From Phylloscopus collybita (Eukaryota; Chordata; Aves; Passeriformes; Phylloscopidae): 64,000 nucleotides of DNA. The number at the start of each line of letters is the position of its first letter. The stretch's first letter is position 1. The stretch lies in NCBI GenBank assembly GCA_027886175.1, contig JAJNNQ010000129.1:3100001-3164000 (forward strand), in the 5' to 3' direction. The notes below the pieces were generated by a model, which saw nothing but the letters and a program-made list of their open reading frames with translations, was not told where the DNA came from and did not search any database. Positions 49,598 to 62,689 of this stretch are shown piece by piece. A program made the translations under genes and the position numbers.

Positions 49598-52500
49598 GTA
49601 AGAGGCAGATGGAGAAGGTCCGGAGAGATCCCCTGTAGGTCATAAAAAAGTCATTGCAACAGTTTGTGCAATTGGCCCCCACTAGGTCAGGTGCCTTATC
49701 AGCAAGGTGGAAGGAGTGCCAGACTGTAGGGTGTGATGCTAATTGTGGCGTGATCTTCTGGTTTTCACCCCTGGTCTGAATCACACCCAATTTTGTAACG
49801 AGTGGAAGTGGCTGATATTTTGTTGTTCCCACATTATTGATCATAAATTGTTTCCCTGTCATCCTGAAAACTCTTTTGTGGCGTTGTTGGGCTTTTTTAA
49901 ACCGTGAGACAGATGTAGCCAGAAAAAGGAGGATGTGCTGCAGGCTGCTGAAACTATCAGCAGCCCTAGTCCTGCTGTGAGTCCAGCAAACCAGCAGAAA
50001 TAATGGGAATTAGATTAGAAATGGCAGAGTATGCTCCCCTGGTTCACTAGAATGACTTGTTCCAAGAGGGAGGGAAGTAATTACAGTGATTCCACTTGAC
50101 TTCTGGGGAAATTTGGTATTTTTCATAAAATTCACTTCCAACTGCCCAAGTCAAGTTTTACTTAGGCTTTAATTTCTGGAGCCTGCCTGTGTTTACAGCT
50201 CATTGTTAAATAGCACGAAGCTGTTTTCCTTTTTACTAGAAAGTGGCCAGAAGTCTGTGGGAATTTCCTCTCTTAAAGGCAATGCTGTGTGCAAGAAGCA
50301 GAGGAGGTTGTTTCCCTTTAGGCTCTTACCCTCCTTCCTTCCATCCTTCCTGTCTTCCCTCCCTTACTTCCCCTCTCCCTGGCGCTGCAGGAGTTCCCTG
50401 GGGCAGCCAGAAATGCCGGCGCTCCTTTATCAGTGCCCTGCTGTTGACTTTGCAGTTTCCTTCAGGTTTCCTGTGTTCCTTATCGAGCGCCCGTATCCAC
50501 GAGGACCTTTGCAGCTCCCTCGGGAGGGGAGCCAGCGTCCCCCTGGAGCCATCAGAAAGCGACAGCTTTGCTGCCTGAGCCTGCGGGGTGGCTCCCCCGG
50601 CTCCCCTCCCCGGCTGGCAGCTCCGATCACCCCGGCACACCCAGCCTCGGGAAGCAATCACAGAGCAAATCCTACCAGATAAACAGGCTGGGAGAGGGGA
50701 GAGGGCTCTTCCACACCTGTAATGCCCACTGAGACCTGTGCAGGAGCTGGGGACAGGGCTGAGGAGGGACGTGTTTGTCACTCTGCAGTTGTCCAGATGA
50801 AAGCAAATCCCTATTTACAATCAATGGCAGCTCAGTTTTGGACTCAAATGCTCTTTTGCTGCCCCTGGCTGTAAATCAAGGGCTGCTGGTAACTGCTGTT
50901 TTATCCGTGTTGGCTGCCAAAGAACATTTTTTAAAAGCTGTTTCAGGCCGTGGTCGTGTCTTCCTACTCTTGTTCCTTGGGGATTTTTGGTGAAAGCACC
51001 TATAAAGCCAAAATCTCTTTAGTCACGTGGCAAAGATCAGAAAGAAAACTTGGCACCTCGGTGCAAACCATATTTAGCTATTCTTTGCTTAGCCTTAAAA
51101 TAGATCCTGACACGGTCTCCTGGAAACTCGATGCTTCCATTTATTGTTAGGAGAACTTGTGTCCACTCCAGCTCCAGTGTTTAACTTCCATAAAAACAAC
51201 ATCTTCCAAAGTGGTTTATTTTAAGGAAGGAGGCCAAGAAGCGATGGCTCCAAGTCATTTTTGTCTGCCAAAGCCCCTGGTGGTTTTGCTCAGCGTCGAG
51301 TTTGGGATCACTCTGTTTCCCCAGCACCAGGGCAGCTGTTTCCACTGCAGCCCTCGAGGCAGAAATGCGGCGCTATCGATCAGCTCGAGTTTGACCCCCG
51401 GTTAGCAAAGTCTCCTCTGACCTGTTCGGAAAGCCTGCAAAGAGGGAGGGTCCAAATTCAGCTTGTTTTGTCTACATGTACCAGGTGCCGAGATGGTGGT
51501 GCCAGCATCCTGGGCTGTCACAGGGGCTTTGAGAGAAGGGCACGAGGAGCACAAGCAGCAGGGGGGCAAGGGCCGTGCTGCCCCACAGCAAGAGATCTCA
51601 GCAGGTTTGATAAATCTCCCAGCTTGCAGGAGCTCACCCCTGGCAGAGTGGGAGAGCCTCCACCCAGCCCTGTAACACCTCTGATCTCTGCAACACGGGC
51701 TGCAGTGCCAGCACAGTGGCTGGCATCTTTTATTCCCAAGACTTGTCATTCACTGAGGGCCACAGATCATCATTCCAGGCACCTCTGTGGGCAAATGCTC
51801 TGGAGAACACCCTCTGGTGGATTCCTCCCTGGCCAGACTCCAGCACTGTACAACACTGCCTGAGGCAAGCTAAAGAAAAGTGAGGTGGCATGAAAGTTTT
51901 ATAGCTAAATAAGGCCCTGCTGCTGTGCAGCTCTGGGCTGCTCTCTGTGCTGCCTGTCCTGAAGCAGCAGCTGGGCAGAGCTCCCTACCAACAGCCTGGC
52001 CAAGAGGCAGCACAGGTTGTCAGATTTTTTTGCTATGAAAACTCGGAGGCAATGGGCATTTTCCACTCTGTTTTGCCTTTGGAACAACCATGACAAAGGA
52101 TAGGGAAAGCATGACAAGAAATGCATAATTGATTATGTACTCATTACAACACCGGGCATTTCCACACTGGGAACTTAAAACCAGAGAGCGCCTCGGGCTC
52201 GTGAGTAATCCAATAGTCAGATGTGCTGTGAGGGCCCTGAGCAGGTGTGGCAAGAAAGGGTCAGCCCTTCCCTCCACTGCAAGCACAACTGCTCAGGCAG
52301 TCACAGACAGAGGTAAAAAAAAAAAAAAAAAATCACTATTTTTAGTGTTTTCCACAGCTAAAAATCATAGGGGGAAAAAATCAGGGTAAAGGACACTCTG
52401 GAGTCCAGTCTGCTCTTGTGCTAATACGAAGCATCAGAGATTGACATAATTAGGAGGGAAAAGTGTGCTTGGCTGGGCTTTTTTTAGTAAGGCACTTGCA

Positions 52501-55500
52501 AAAGTAACTTAGGAAAAAAAAAAAAAAGAGCAAGAATACTTTTTACAAGGGCCTGGAGTGACAGGACGAGGAGGAATGGCTTCAGGCTGATGGAGTGCGG
52601 GGTTAGATGGAATATTAGGAAGAAATTCTTCCCCTGTGAGGGAGGGGAGGTCCTGGCACAGGGTGCCCAGAGAAGCTGTGGCTGCCCCTGGATCCCTGGA
52701 AGTGTCCAAGGCCAGGTTGGACAGGGCTTGGAGCAATCTGAGAGAGTGGAAGGTGTCCCTGCCCATGGCTGGGGATTGGAACTAGGTAGTCTTTAAGGTC
52801 CCTTCCAACCCAAACCATTCTGGGATTCTGTGAAAAATCCCATAAGGGGAATGCCTGCAAAGACTATACACAGAAGATATAAAGGACTGCTTCCTCCTCA
52901 TACCAGAACCATCCATCCAGGTGGGTTTAGTATCTCCTGCCCTAAGACTTGCAATCATTCTCTTCAGAAAGGATTTAGTTCCTTATTATTTATGGCCTGG
53001 AATCTGTCAGAATGTCTGTATTACTAAAGCCCACAACGCTGTGTGGCACAACCACTTTCTGTGTTTGTTGTACAGCCTGCCAATGCCACTGTAAAAGCCC
53101 TGCCTGTGTTTCTCTGTAAAAGCACTGCCTGTCTCTCGCAGATACGTGGCCATAATTCACCCCTTCAAGCCCAGGCTCTCTGCTGGAAGCACCAGGGTCA
53201 TCATTGGGCTGATCTGGCTGGTGGCATTCGGGCTGGCCTTCCCGCAGTGCTTCTACGCCGAGATCACCAGGGACAACGGGGCCGTGAAATGCATCGTGGT
53301 CTGGCCTGATGACGTGGGATCCAAGCACCAGCTGGCGTAAGAGGCACCATTAAACTCCCAATTCGGGCAAGAGTTAACCAGGAAAGTGATTGCAGCTCCA
53401 AGCTGTGGGCTATGGAGAGTGCTGGGAGAGAGCAGGAGGCTCTGGGGATGGGGCAGCCCATCTGAACTCAATTTATGCCAGCTGTGGGACAAGCTGCCAG
53501 GTGATCCTGAACCTGCCATCCTCCTCTGCTTGGAAAACTGCTTATAATATCTAGATGTCTGTAATGTCTATAATGTCTATAATGTCTAGAAACCCTGCAT
53601 ACAGGGCCTGGGGAATTTAAGAGAAACCAGTGCAAAAAGTCTCTAAGCGTATAAATACATAGCTCTGGTTATAAGTTATAAAGCTCTAACCAATGAATCC
53701 TGGTTTCAAAGATTCTGGATTGTCTTCCTCCGTCAGGCAGGAGGAAACCAGGTATCTTTAATGCTGAGAAGCTACGTCATTAGTTAAAAATTATGCTGCT
53801 CTTTGTGTGTGTGTGTGGGGGGGGGGGGGGGGGGTAAAAGGAAAGTAAAACCCCAGAGCAGCATGTTTCAAACATCCTAAGGTTTTATAGACATATTTAT
53901 CTGGGCACACATCTGCGCTCCCAAAAGTCCCTCAGCCCCACAGCGATTTCCTCCTGCTCGAAAGCAAGATTGTTCAAACAGATGAAACAAGCCCTTCCCT
54001 GTGCTTAGGGGATCTGCTGTGATTACTCATCCTGCAAAGCACCTGATGCACCTTTGAGAAATTTATCAAGCAAAACATATTCATACAAAGTAACAATGGA
54101 AGAACTGAGGGAAAGGAACAAATCGATTCACAAAGTGCAAGCAATTTTTCAAACCAAAACCCACTGTGAGGGCTTTTGCCTGGCTCCATGCATGTGGGAC
54201 ATTTTCCCTTTCTGGCAGACAGTTGAGTGCCTCCTCAACTTAGCTGTTACCAAAGCAATTGATTTTCACACTAATATGTGCCAAGTAATTTTGGCCAAGT
54301 ACAGCATTTTCAGACAGTGGTTTCCAGTTGTTCCCAGTTGAGCAAAGAGTGAAACCAGACTCAAAGCTCTCATTCTGGGTGATGCTCCTCCTGAGGGCTC
54401 CTTTTTTTTTTTTGTACCTTTGGTACCCTTTGGTACTTGCTGGGGACCAGAGTATGCCAGGCTCCTGTCAATTCTGGAGGAGGGAGAATAGATAACCACC
54501 AACAGATGAGTCACTGATGACTATTTAGCTCAGATGGAAAGCTGAGGTGAGGTTTATTTCTGCCACCTCCATGGCATGGAAAGGATTCACAAGAATTCCC
54601 CAGTGTGCTGACAAAACCCCTGTGGGCTGGAAAGGTTGGTCCTGAATGTGGCAAAGAGCAGGGCAGGTCCTTGCTGGGATCTCCAGAGAGCAGCAGCTCC
54701 TGACCACAAAGCATCATCACTCACCAGCTCTGTCTCCCTGAGCAGCCTCAGAGCCACAGGTTTTGGTGTCTCTCTTAGAAAGGAAGCTGGGAACATTGCC
54801 CCCCAGAAACCACACTGAGTGATGGCTTTGTTGGGACAGATGCCTGCAACAGAGACCATGGAGGAAAAGCCATGTGCAGCCATTCATACACTAGTCCAAA
54901 TAACAAGGAAAAGAAATACTAAGAAATCTAAAGAAAAAAAAAAAGCCAAACAAAAACAAAAACAAAAACAAAAAAAAAGAAATTGAGAGCTGGGTTCCTA
55001 TGTTGACTTTGTGTCCTCTGGATCCTTTGCAGTTGAGTAAACCCATCTTTCAAGACTTCTGAAATCAGAATGAAGGAAAATCCTTTTCTGCAGGAAAGAA
55101 GTGTATTATTATGACAGAAAGAAGTTTTTAAATAATAATAATAATAACAATAATAATAATTTAAAAAAACCCCAAACAATGCAATATGGACTGCCAGTGC
55201 CTGAAAAATATTGGATGTAAAGGATACAGAAGTTTAACCAGAGTAAAGAACCTTAACCCCAGAGGATTTTTCTTCTGGTGACAGGTTAACTTTGCAGCAA
55301 AGTAGTAAAGCTGCAAGACAAAAAGTTTCTTTTTGCAGTTGCTCAAACTCAGGCTCCCATCCTCCCTTCCTCCTCCCAGGATGGAGACCCTAAAAGGGCT
55401 TTGCTGCACTCCACACACAGCATTAGACCTTCAAAAGAGGAGCCACTCCCAGCACAATAGGAAAAAGTGCAGGACAGGCAGGGACAAACTCGCCACATTC

Positions 55501-56180
55501 CACAAACATTATATTTTTGTTTATGCAGCCCCCAGACTGCTATTTGCAGCCACCCCAAGGAACAAGCACCACTGGGGGCCCCGACAAGCATTTCAAGGGC
55601 ACCCTGCAAAGCACTAATGTGAGGAGTAACCCCAGAGCCTTGTCAGACTGAGAAAGGCCATTTGCACCCACCCAGCCTTGCGGGGTCACTGCCAGCAGCG
55701 TGTGCCAGAGCCCTCCTGCCCACTCCTACTTTTCACTGTTTATGTTATTTTGACAGCTGCTGTAAAGAAGTGAGCAGGTCGTTCCCTTCCCATAAATGGT
55801 GGTCGCTTAAGCTAATCAGCCCCCAGCATGAGGGAACCAGCAGAGGTTTGTGGGGTGACACAGAGAACTAGAAAGGGCTGAGGTTAAAATACAGCTAAGG
55901 GGATGCCAGTGCTTTCAGCTGGAGCAGTAAGCAAGCAGCCTGTTGGTGGTACATTAACTGTGTGTGCTCACGGAAATAAAACCAGGCAGCTACACAAATA
56001 CAGGCAACATCCCTTCCTCACCATCTGCATCTTTGGGCACCCTGTTAGCAGCCAGATACCTTTTGCAGTCCCTGATCTGACTTTTTTCCACTGTTGCCAC
56101 TACTGCATTTATCAAGTTACTCCAAAGTTTTTGGACTATTCCTTTCCCATACCTGTGATTTGAGGGCTTGTACTTTTACC

Positions 56181-56214
<34 letters not shown>

Positions 56215-58961
56215 GGCTGCAGTGGGATAGCAAAGTTCAGTGCAGGTGGCCCTGGACTGCAACCCTCTGCTAAAGGAAAAATGATGTTAGTCTGTCTTGA
56301 AAGAGCAGGGAATCCAGCCCAAGGACCCCTCCTCACACCACAAGAGAAATGAGATTTTGCTGCTTACAGAAGTCCCTGTAACAATAATTATAGGCAAAAT
56401 TTCTTCTTGGTGGTTTTGTTAATGGGAACCAGCACACATATCCAAAAGACAACCTCTGAGAGAGCTCTCCAAGAGCCATCCTGACTGTGAAAAACTGCTT
56501 GTTCTTCTCTTCCAGGTATCACATTGCCGTGATTGTGTTGATTTATTTGCTGCCTTTGATGGTGATGTTTGTTGCCTACAGCATCATTGGAATTACTCTG
56601 TGGAACAGCGCAGCTCCAGGCAACCACCTGAACAGAGTCTGCTATCAGCACCAAGTTAATGCCAAAAAAAAGGTCAGAAGTGAAACTTAACCTAATTACC
56701 CCCAGCACACCCCACACACCGGAGGCCCTGCTGCCTGCAGTTCCAAAATGGAGCTTGTGTGTGATACAAAATCTTGTGGGATTTGCCTTGAAAGGTTAAC
56801 AAAATAATTTGGGTCCAGGGTAAAGGGCATCAGCCTGCAGGTTTATAAAGAATGGTGATTGTGTGCACCAGCCAGCCTTCAAGGAACAAAGACTCACAGC
56901 AGCAGGCTGGCTGCCAGCAGCCCTTAGAGAGCAAAGCCTCGTGTCCAGAGAACCCACAGGTTTGTGCCCACAGGATAAACCAGGGTAAAACTGTGGACAC
57001 AGCAGAGCAGTCTCAGCATAACAGCAGCAGTCTCCTTTCCCTGCACATCTCTCTGGTGTAGCTACAAGCAGTTCCTCTGCAGAGTCCACTCACTGCTCTG
57101 GGAAACGTTTGCTTTAACCCTCACCCTGTTCCCATCACCAGGGCACTCCCTCCCTGTTCCAGTTTCCATCGCCAGGGCACTCCCTCCCTGTTCCCAGTTT
57201 CCATCACCAGGGCTGGTTTCTTTGCCACAGCAGTCCAGGTTTCTGCATTCCATACCCTGCACTCAGGGAGGGCAAAGCAGCCTCAAAGTGAAACCAGCAC
57301 CTCCCACTGCCCCAGCAAGCCCAGGAATAACCCCTTGGTTTTGTTTCCCCAGTTTGTGAAGACAATGGTGGTCGTGGTGATCATTTTTGCTGTCTGCTGG
57401 CTGCCCTATCACATATACTTCATCCTGGGGAGCTTCAAGGAAGACATCTACCAGCAGAAGTACATTCAGCAGGTGTACCTCGCAGTCTTCCTCCTTGCCA
57501 TGAGCTCGACCATGTACAACCCCATCATATACTGCTGCCTGAACCAGAGGTGAGCAGTGTGAGCACCTGTGCACAGAGAAATCTCTCAGCCTGAAAAAAC
57601 ATAAATCTCTGGAGGTGAGAGCAGCTGTGATTTTCAACTGCAGTCCCTAGGCCAACTAGACAGCTTAACTGACCCTGTGCTGGTAACGTGAGATGGGATA
57701 CACTCTGGGATTTTAATTCAGCCTTTAGCCCTTTTCTGTCTCTGAATAAAGTGCAGGCAGCAGGCATGGGATCACAGCACAGCCACATTTGCACCCATGG
57801 TCACCTGCAGACCACCCAATTTCCAAGGGAGGGATCTGTAATCCCTGCACTGCATCTGCTGAGCTAACGCCGGCCAGGCTCAGCCGCCTGCTCTCCCCAG
57901 CACAGTCCTGAGCCTCCCCCGCAGTCCTGGGCTCACCCCACGGCCGGGAAGCAGGAGCAGCCCACGGGTGACCTGTGGAGGTGCCACCAGGAGGGAGCAG
58001 CTGGGGCAGCACAACCCCGGCGTGCCAAGAGATGTCCCTCTTGCTCTGCGCTGCGAGGGCTGCGGAGCGCAGGGAGCGGCTCCGGCTGCCCGCGGGGCTC
58101 CGGGCCAAATCCTGCATCCGTCACCCCCCTTCTCCCTTCGGCCTCGCTGCGGGAAGGGAGCTTCGGAGGCAATGAGTGCCTACCAGCACATTTCCTGTGC
58201 AGTGTCACTGGGAGTGCACCGGCCAAAGGTTTAACTCCAGAGCGATGCTGCAAGGCTGGCTCCAGCGCAGCATCCATCCTCCTGCGAGCTTGCAAAAGAA
58301 GAGTTTTTGCAGCCCATTCACCCAAACTGCGTTTAACGTGAAACACACAAACACGTCCTCCCCCTCCTCTCTCGGAAAGCAGACAGCTTCCTCGTTTAAT
58401 TATTCAGGTTTTTTTTTTTTTTAAAAAAAAAAAACTCCTAACTGGGTAAATGCATTATCCTCAGATGTTCTGTGTGTCTGACAAATGCGGTTAGCAGCAT
58501 GGTCAGCACCATCCCCTGGGCACATCAAACACCCTGCCTCTTCACTGATCTTACATGTTTACTTAAAATACAGGGAAATCTGATCAAAAGCTCCTAATGC
58601 ACCTCCCTGCACGGTTTTACATGTTTAGCTTCTCACCTCATTCCCTTGATTTCAGTGGAAATATTTATTTCCGTAGCCATTCACACGCCAAGTCATGAGC
58701 TTGTTCATTCCCTGTGCAATTAGAAAGATCATTCCAGCATTTAATTGCTGTTCTCCCTTTTCCAGGTTTCGCTCTGGCTTCAAGCTGGCCTTCCGGTGGT
58801 GTCCCTGCATAAAAGCAACAGAAAAAGACAGACTCAAACTTATGTCCCCATCCTCTTACCAGGCCACCCAAAGGAAGTCAAGAACAGCAAGTTTCAACAC
58901 AGAAACTCAGCTGAATGAGAAAGAGAGGACATCGTTTACCCTCAGCCCATTAACACTTTGA
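49194..58961 (+). CDS. TACR2: Tachykinin receptor 2 (NK2R), complete in five exons
   Basis: This class A GPCR for neurokinin A couples to Gq and phospholipase C and drives smooth-muscle contraction and secretion. Exons 49194-49597, 53142-53336, 56516-56672, 57353-57549 and 58766-58961 join to 382 aa (human 398), all GT-AG, in the five-exon plan usual for tachykinin receptors. Sequons at N8, N11 and N23 mark the outside N-terminus. Class A landmarks are N55 (TM1), D83 (TM2), a C110-C185 disulfide, ERY at 134-136, CWLP at 267-270 and NPIIY at 308-312, with C330 and C332 likely palmitoylated. TM5-TM7 strings such as [14 protein letters not shown] and KKFVKTM, plus the position beside TSPAN15, favour TACR2 over TACR1 or TACR3. 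The tail is short and unlike mammals. Confidence 0.95.
52546..52832 (+). mobile_element. CR1 LINE 3' end in TACR2 intron 1
   Basis: The element carries GGCCTGGAGTGACAGGACG, AGATGGAATATTAGGAAGAA, GGCACAGGGTGCCCAGAGA, CTAGGTAGTCTTTAAGGTCC and a TGGGATTCTGTG end. It is 5'-truncated, about 290 bp, 310 bp upstream of exon 2. Confidence 0.92.
53142..53336 (+). CDS. TACR2: TACR2 exon 2 (residues 135-200)
   Basis: It encodes the Arg-Tyr of ERY, intracellular loop 2 ([12 protein letters not shown]), TM4 ([16 protein letters not shown]) and extracellular loop 2 with C185 (VKCIVVWP). The acceptor is CTCGCAG, and the donor GC|GTAAGA leaves the Ala codon split. Confidence 0.95.
53803..53834. repeat. (GT)n followed by G18
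   Basis: About seven GT units run into 18 consecutive G at 53817-53834 in TACR2 intron 2. G-runs this long are often miscounted in assemblies. Confidence 0.85.
56183..56212. repeat. (CT)n microsatellite
   Basis: About 15 CT units lie in TACR2 intron 2, 300 bp before exon 3. Confidence 0.85.
56516..56672 (+). CDS. TACR2: TACR2 exon 3 (residues 201-252)
   Basis: It encodes TM5 ([19 protein letters not shown]) and intracellular loop 3 up to [12 protein letters not shown] matches the family. The acceptor is TCTTCCAG and the donor AAG|GTCAGA, a weaker but valid site. Loop 3 ([19 protein letters not shown]) differs from human and is slightly shorter. Confidence 0.94.
57132..57213. repeat. 34-35-bp tandem repeat, about 2.4 copies
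   Basis: The CCATCACCAGGGCACTCCC-type unit starts at 57132, 57166 and 57201, in TACR2 intron 3 just before exon 4. Copies are nearly identical, so it could vary in length between individuals. Confidence 0.8.
57353..57549 (+). CDS. TACR2: TACR2 exon 4 (residues 253-317 and two bases)
   Basis: It encodes TM6 with CWLPYH, extracellular loop 3 ([15 protein letters not shown]) and TM7 with [16 protein letters not shown], all very close to human. The acceptor is TTTCCCCAG and the donor CAG AG|GTGAGC. Confidence 0.96.
58766..58961 (+). CDS. TACR2: TACR2 exon 5 (residues 318-382 and stop)
   Basis: It encodes helix 8 ([14 protein letters not shown]) and a 50-residue cytoplasmic tail rich in Ser, Thr, Lys and Glu that ends [13 protein letters not shown] (SFTLSPLTL). 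Helix 8 is conserved; the tail shares little with mammals. The acceptor is CCTTTTCCAG and the stop TGA. Confidence 0.93.
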
Positions 58962-61370
58962 TGTCCTGGTTCTGGCTCCATCCCCTCAGGCCATGCCTAG
59001 GCAGCAGATCTGTAGAAGCCCGAGGCAGGTCTATTTTCTCTGGAGCAACTGTTTCCTACAGGACCCCTTCAGATGCCATCAGCATTTAAGGCAGTGTGTT
59101 GACAACACTTATATCCATGTAGGTGCAAATATCACCCAGCTATGGATACGAGTTTAGCCCTCCTTCCATCAACAACTGCAATGCAGAACAGACATCAGGC
59201 CCAGGAGGTCAGAAAACCAGTGGAGCGGACCTGAGGCAGTGCCAATCCGTAGAACATAAATTATTTTATTCTACATTGTGATCTCCTGATTTCTGTTCCA
59301 CCAAGACACCTAAATTCAGAGAAAGCTGGATGGAGCAGAAAGGCTGGGCCTGATGGAGCCCAGGGCTATGTGGGCAGCTGAGTCCCACGGCTCAGCAGCC
59401 ACGAGGCAGATAACACTGTGGACCAAAGCCTGTTCACAACAAAGGCAAACACTAACACATCCAGACTGAAGAATCCAGCCTGCCCTCAAAATTTTCTGAA
59501 CTCTGGCATTTTCATGCCTGCAGTTTCACCAGCAGAAACAGTTCCTTAAGATGTTGTCATTGCACGGATTTTTAACCTTGTCCCAAAATATGATGTTGTC
59601 TTCCTGTTAAAGTGTGCTCAAGTGATTTCTCCTCCACGTTAATTGTGGTGCCTGATTTGGAGAGTGAGGCTCTCAGAAGTGTCAGCCAGGGATGCCCACT
59701 GGCTTGGTCAGGGCTCATGGATCCCATCAGAATCCACCTTCTTTACATCCTTTCAGTCCCAGCAGCAGCAGCCCACCGCTGTCTTTTCCTGGATAGTCCC
59801 TTCACCTTCCCTTTCCAGACTTATCCTCACTGCCCTTCCCAGATATGAAAATAACGGCTCTAAAATGTTATCTTCCCAGCCTGAGGCATTATGTGCAGGC
59901 ACACAGAACAGGAGAAGCTGAAACATAAGCATTGTGTAAAAGTAATACAGCATTTATTAGTGGTGTGATAAGCTGGTCACCTTCACCTCTCATGGCAGGT
60001 TTGTAAATAACATCACAGAGCCATACCTTATCAATTAAAAAGCTCCTGTAATGTTGACAAGATGCAGTTATTTGAAATATTCTTCTCAGCTCTTTCAAAG
60101 CCAAACTACAAAGTGCTGCCAGGCTTGAATTCTGCAGTAAATCCAGAGGAAACGTTTGTGGCTTGAACTGAAAGAGTACCCAGGGGTAAGATTTTCCCAA
60201 GGCTGTTTCAATGCAGGGTAGGAACGAGACATATGTTATATAACACATATGTTACAAGGAGATACCCAGGAAGGAAAGAGATGTATGTTCCTTCTCCACT
60301 TCTCCACCTCCCTGGCTCTGTGGAGAACAATTATGTTATGCAACAGACTTGTCCCCCTGTTGGGACAAGAGAGGCCAGGCCCCTCTGAAAAGGTTCACGA
60401 TTTTAAATCATTCCAGCTGATAGTTTCTAGTCCAGATGTTACCTGGCCAGCCCTCTACCCAGGTCAGGCTGCTTTTCCCAGCACTGCACTGCTGGGGTGT
60501 GTGCTGGGCAGAGGGAGACCAGCAAGAGGCATTTACAGACAGCCACAGCCACCAAGTCATTCTGCCAGAGGGACTGAAAACCATTTGGGAGGGATACTCT
60601 GCCAGGCACACATAGCTGGGACCAGGCTATACATGGCAGAGCCCCCTGCTCTGAGGAACTGAAGGGCATCTACTCACAGAGTTCAGTGTTTGATTTACGT
60701 GAGCTATACTCCCCCTGCCCCGCTGGTGTGAGTCTAAGGCCTTTAAACTCTGCAGCTTTCTAATGCAGAGCTTTTTAACCCAACAGGCACATCTTGATCA
60801 TCCCACCTTTCCCCTCCCTCTTGCATCACACCTGAAGAGCCAGCCAGAGCCATCTCCAGACCCCCAGTGTCACACACATGCCACCAGTGCCTCCCCTGTG
60901 CAGTCCCTGACTGGCACCAATATTCTCTGAAAGCTCAAGGCTTTTCCTTCTCCTCTTGGGAGCAGCAAGCAGAGGATGAATTCTTCACGTTGCAAAAGGA
61001 ATTCTCAGTGCTCTGGCAGACTCAGAGTGCAGACCCTGAGGTTTCATCCCACAGAAACAGCAATAGCTAAGGAAGCAGAGATGCTCCGAGCCCTTGCTGT
61101 ATGGAAGGCAGCCCAGGGCAGGCTACATTGTTCCTGTGATACATGAGGCAACAGGAACACCATGCTCCATGGTAAGTACATGCAATTCTTCATACAAATA
61201 TAGACAGGATTAAATACCACAGAGCAGTAAAGACATCCAGGCCAGCAATAAATCCACCCCCCTGCACGTTTATTTGTGCTCTAAGTAGCAAGGCAGTCCC
61301 TGCAGTCAGTAAAGAAAAACACTTGAAGAATCTCATTTTTTATGGAATGAACAAAAAGCACAGAACGGGG
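58962..61370 (+). other. TACR2 3' UTR and downstream flank
   Basis: The sequence is non-coding. Possible plus-strand poly(A) signals are ATTAAA near 60036 and 61210 and AATAAA near 61245 and 61870; a CATAAA variant lies near 59257. None is clearly favoured, so the transcript end is not placed. Confidence 0.4.
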
Positions 61371-61388
61371 TTCAGAAGTTCAGAAACA

Positions 61389-61394
61389 CTTTTA
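61389..61394 (-). terminator. Possible minus-strand poly(A) signal (distal)
   Basis: Within about 61389-61396 the minus strand reads AAAATAAAAG, followed by GTGTTTCTGAACTTCTG. It could serve a long form of the gene entering from the right, or nothing at all. Confidence 0.3.
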
Positions 61395-62689
61395 TTTTGC
61401 CTTCTGCTATTTTCTTAAGAAAACAAAACAAAACAAGGTCTGCTTGTTTTTAAAACCCATTCAAAAGGTTTCTGAGAGAACCCCAGAAGAGTAAGGAGCA
61501 GATGACATTACAACAGTGGTATGCAAATGATCTTTTCCCCAGGAAATATAAGATTTTTTTTGTGTTCATATTGCAGTAATTACAGCTTAACAGTTAAGAG
61601 GACTGTGATTTTATTCACCAAGCCTAAAAGCTTTAAGAAAGACATCTCAGTCATTGCTTGGGTAACATTGGAGACATTTCTTCAGACAGTTATAGCTTGT
61701 GATTAACTTGGAACAGTTTCCTAGGGGTAAGAAGGAGTCTGGAAATGAAAATCCCGCCATGTCTCCCTTTGGAAAAGAACTGCCGTGTCTTATCAAGTAC
61801 ATCAACTATGGCCCACAGTAGGAAAAGTTAGAAACACAAACTCACTCCGTAGTTGTTATGAGCTGGATCCAATAAACAAAACGACCTATTGCCAGCATCT
61901 CCAAAATCCACAGTCACCCTGAGACCAAGTTTAACTTCCACTGCTCGTTCACCCCCTATCCTGCACTGAGCCTGGCCCACAGACGCCAAAGAGCTCCAAA
62001 CCCCAGTCCCCAGGCACGGCTCACACCACCCCTACAGCACTGCTGCCGGCAGGCACAAGATTTGCAAACCTCCAAGCAATTCAAATGCAACGTGTCCCCT
62101 GCGCCCAAAAAGTTTCTCACCTTCTTCTGTCTCCTGTTTGGGGTCATAGCTGCACATCAAGGCTGTCAGAGACTACTCAGGCTGTAACGTAAAACAGGTT
62201 ATTAGAGAGGCACAGCTTTAGTGTACACAAAAGGGGCTTTCATCTACCACAACTCCACCACAGGCTGTGCCAGCCAGCGGTGCAGGAGCACCTGGCACCG
62301 GGATCCCGCCGACGCTCGCCCTGGGCACACGGGGAGCTCACGGGCACGCACGCCGGATCCATCACAAAGCCTAAAGCAGCCCCGAGGCCATCCCGCAGCA
62401 CAGATCCCCCTGCACACCTCAGGGCACGAGGTGCACCCAGCCAAGCCACACAGCCCCCCAAGGTTTGGGCGCTGTCAGCGCTGTGCCTCTGCTGAACTAC
62501 ATTAGGGAACACGAGGCACGGGGACCTGTGTGAATCTGACCCCGAATGCCCGGGAATAAAAACACACACAAAACGCAGGCACCACTGGGATTAGGTTGCA
62601 GCTCTCCCTACACAATAGCTCTTCCCAAAGCACTAAGCCACCAGCCAACAGCACCTCTTCCAGAAAGAACCACTAAACACCAGTTAACG

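Noticed and set aside
48942..49862. 306-codon minus-strand frame over TACR2 exon 1
   Set aside because: It is the antisense shadow of a well-supported coding exon, has no recognisable domain, and its flanks show no promoter or splice context.
62115..62147. Minus-strand ATG followed by MTPNRRQKK and a good GTGAGA donor
   Set aside because: It looks like a tiny first exon, but synteny puts only a gene 3' end on this strand here and there is no partner exon.
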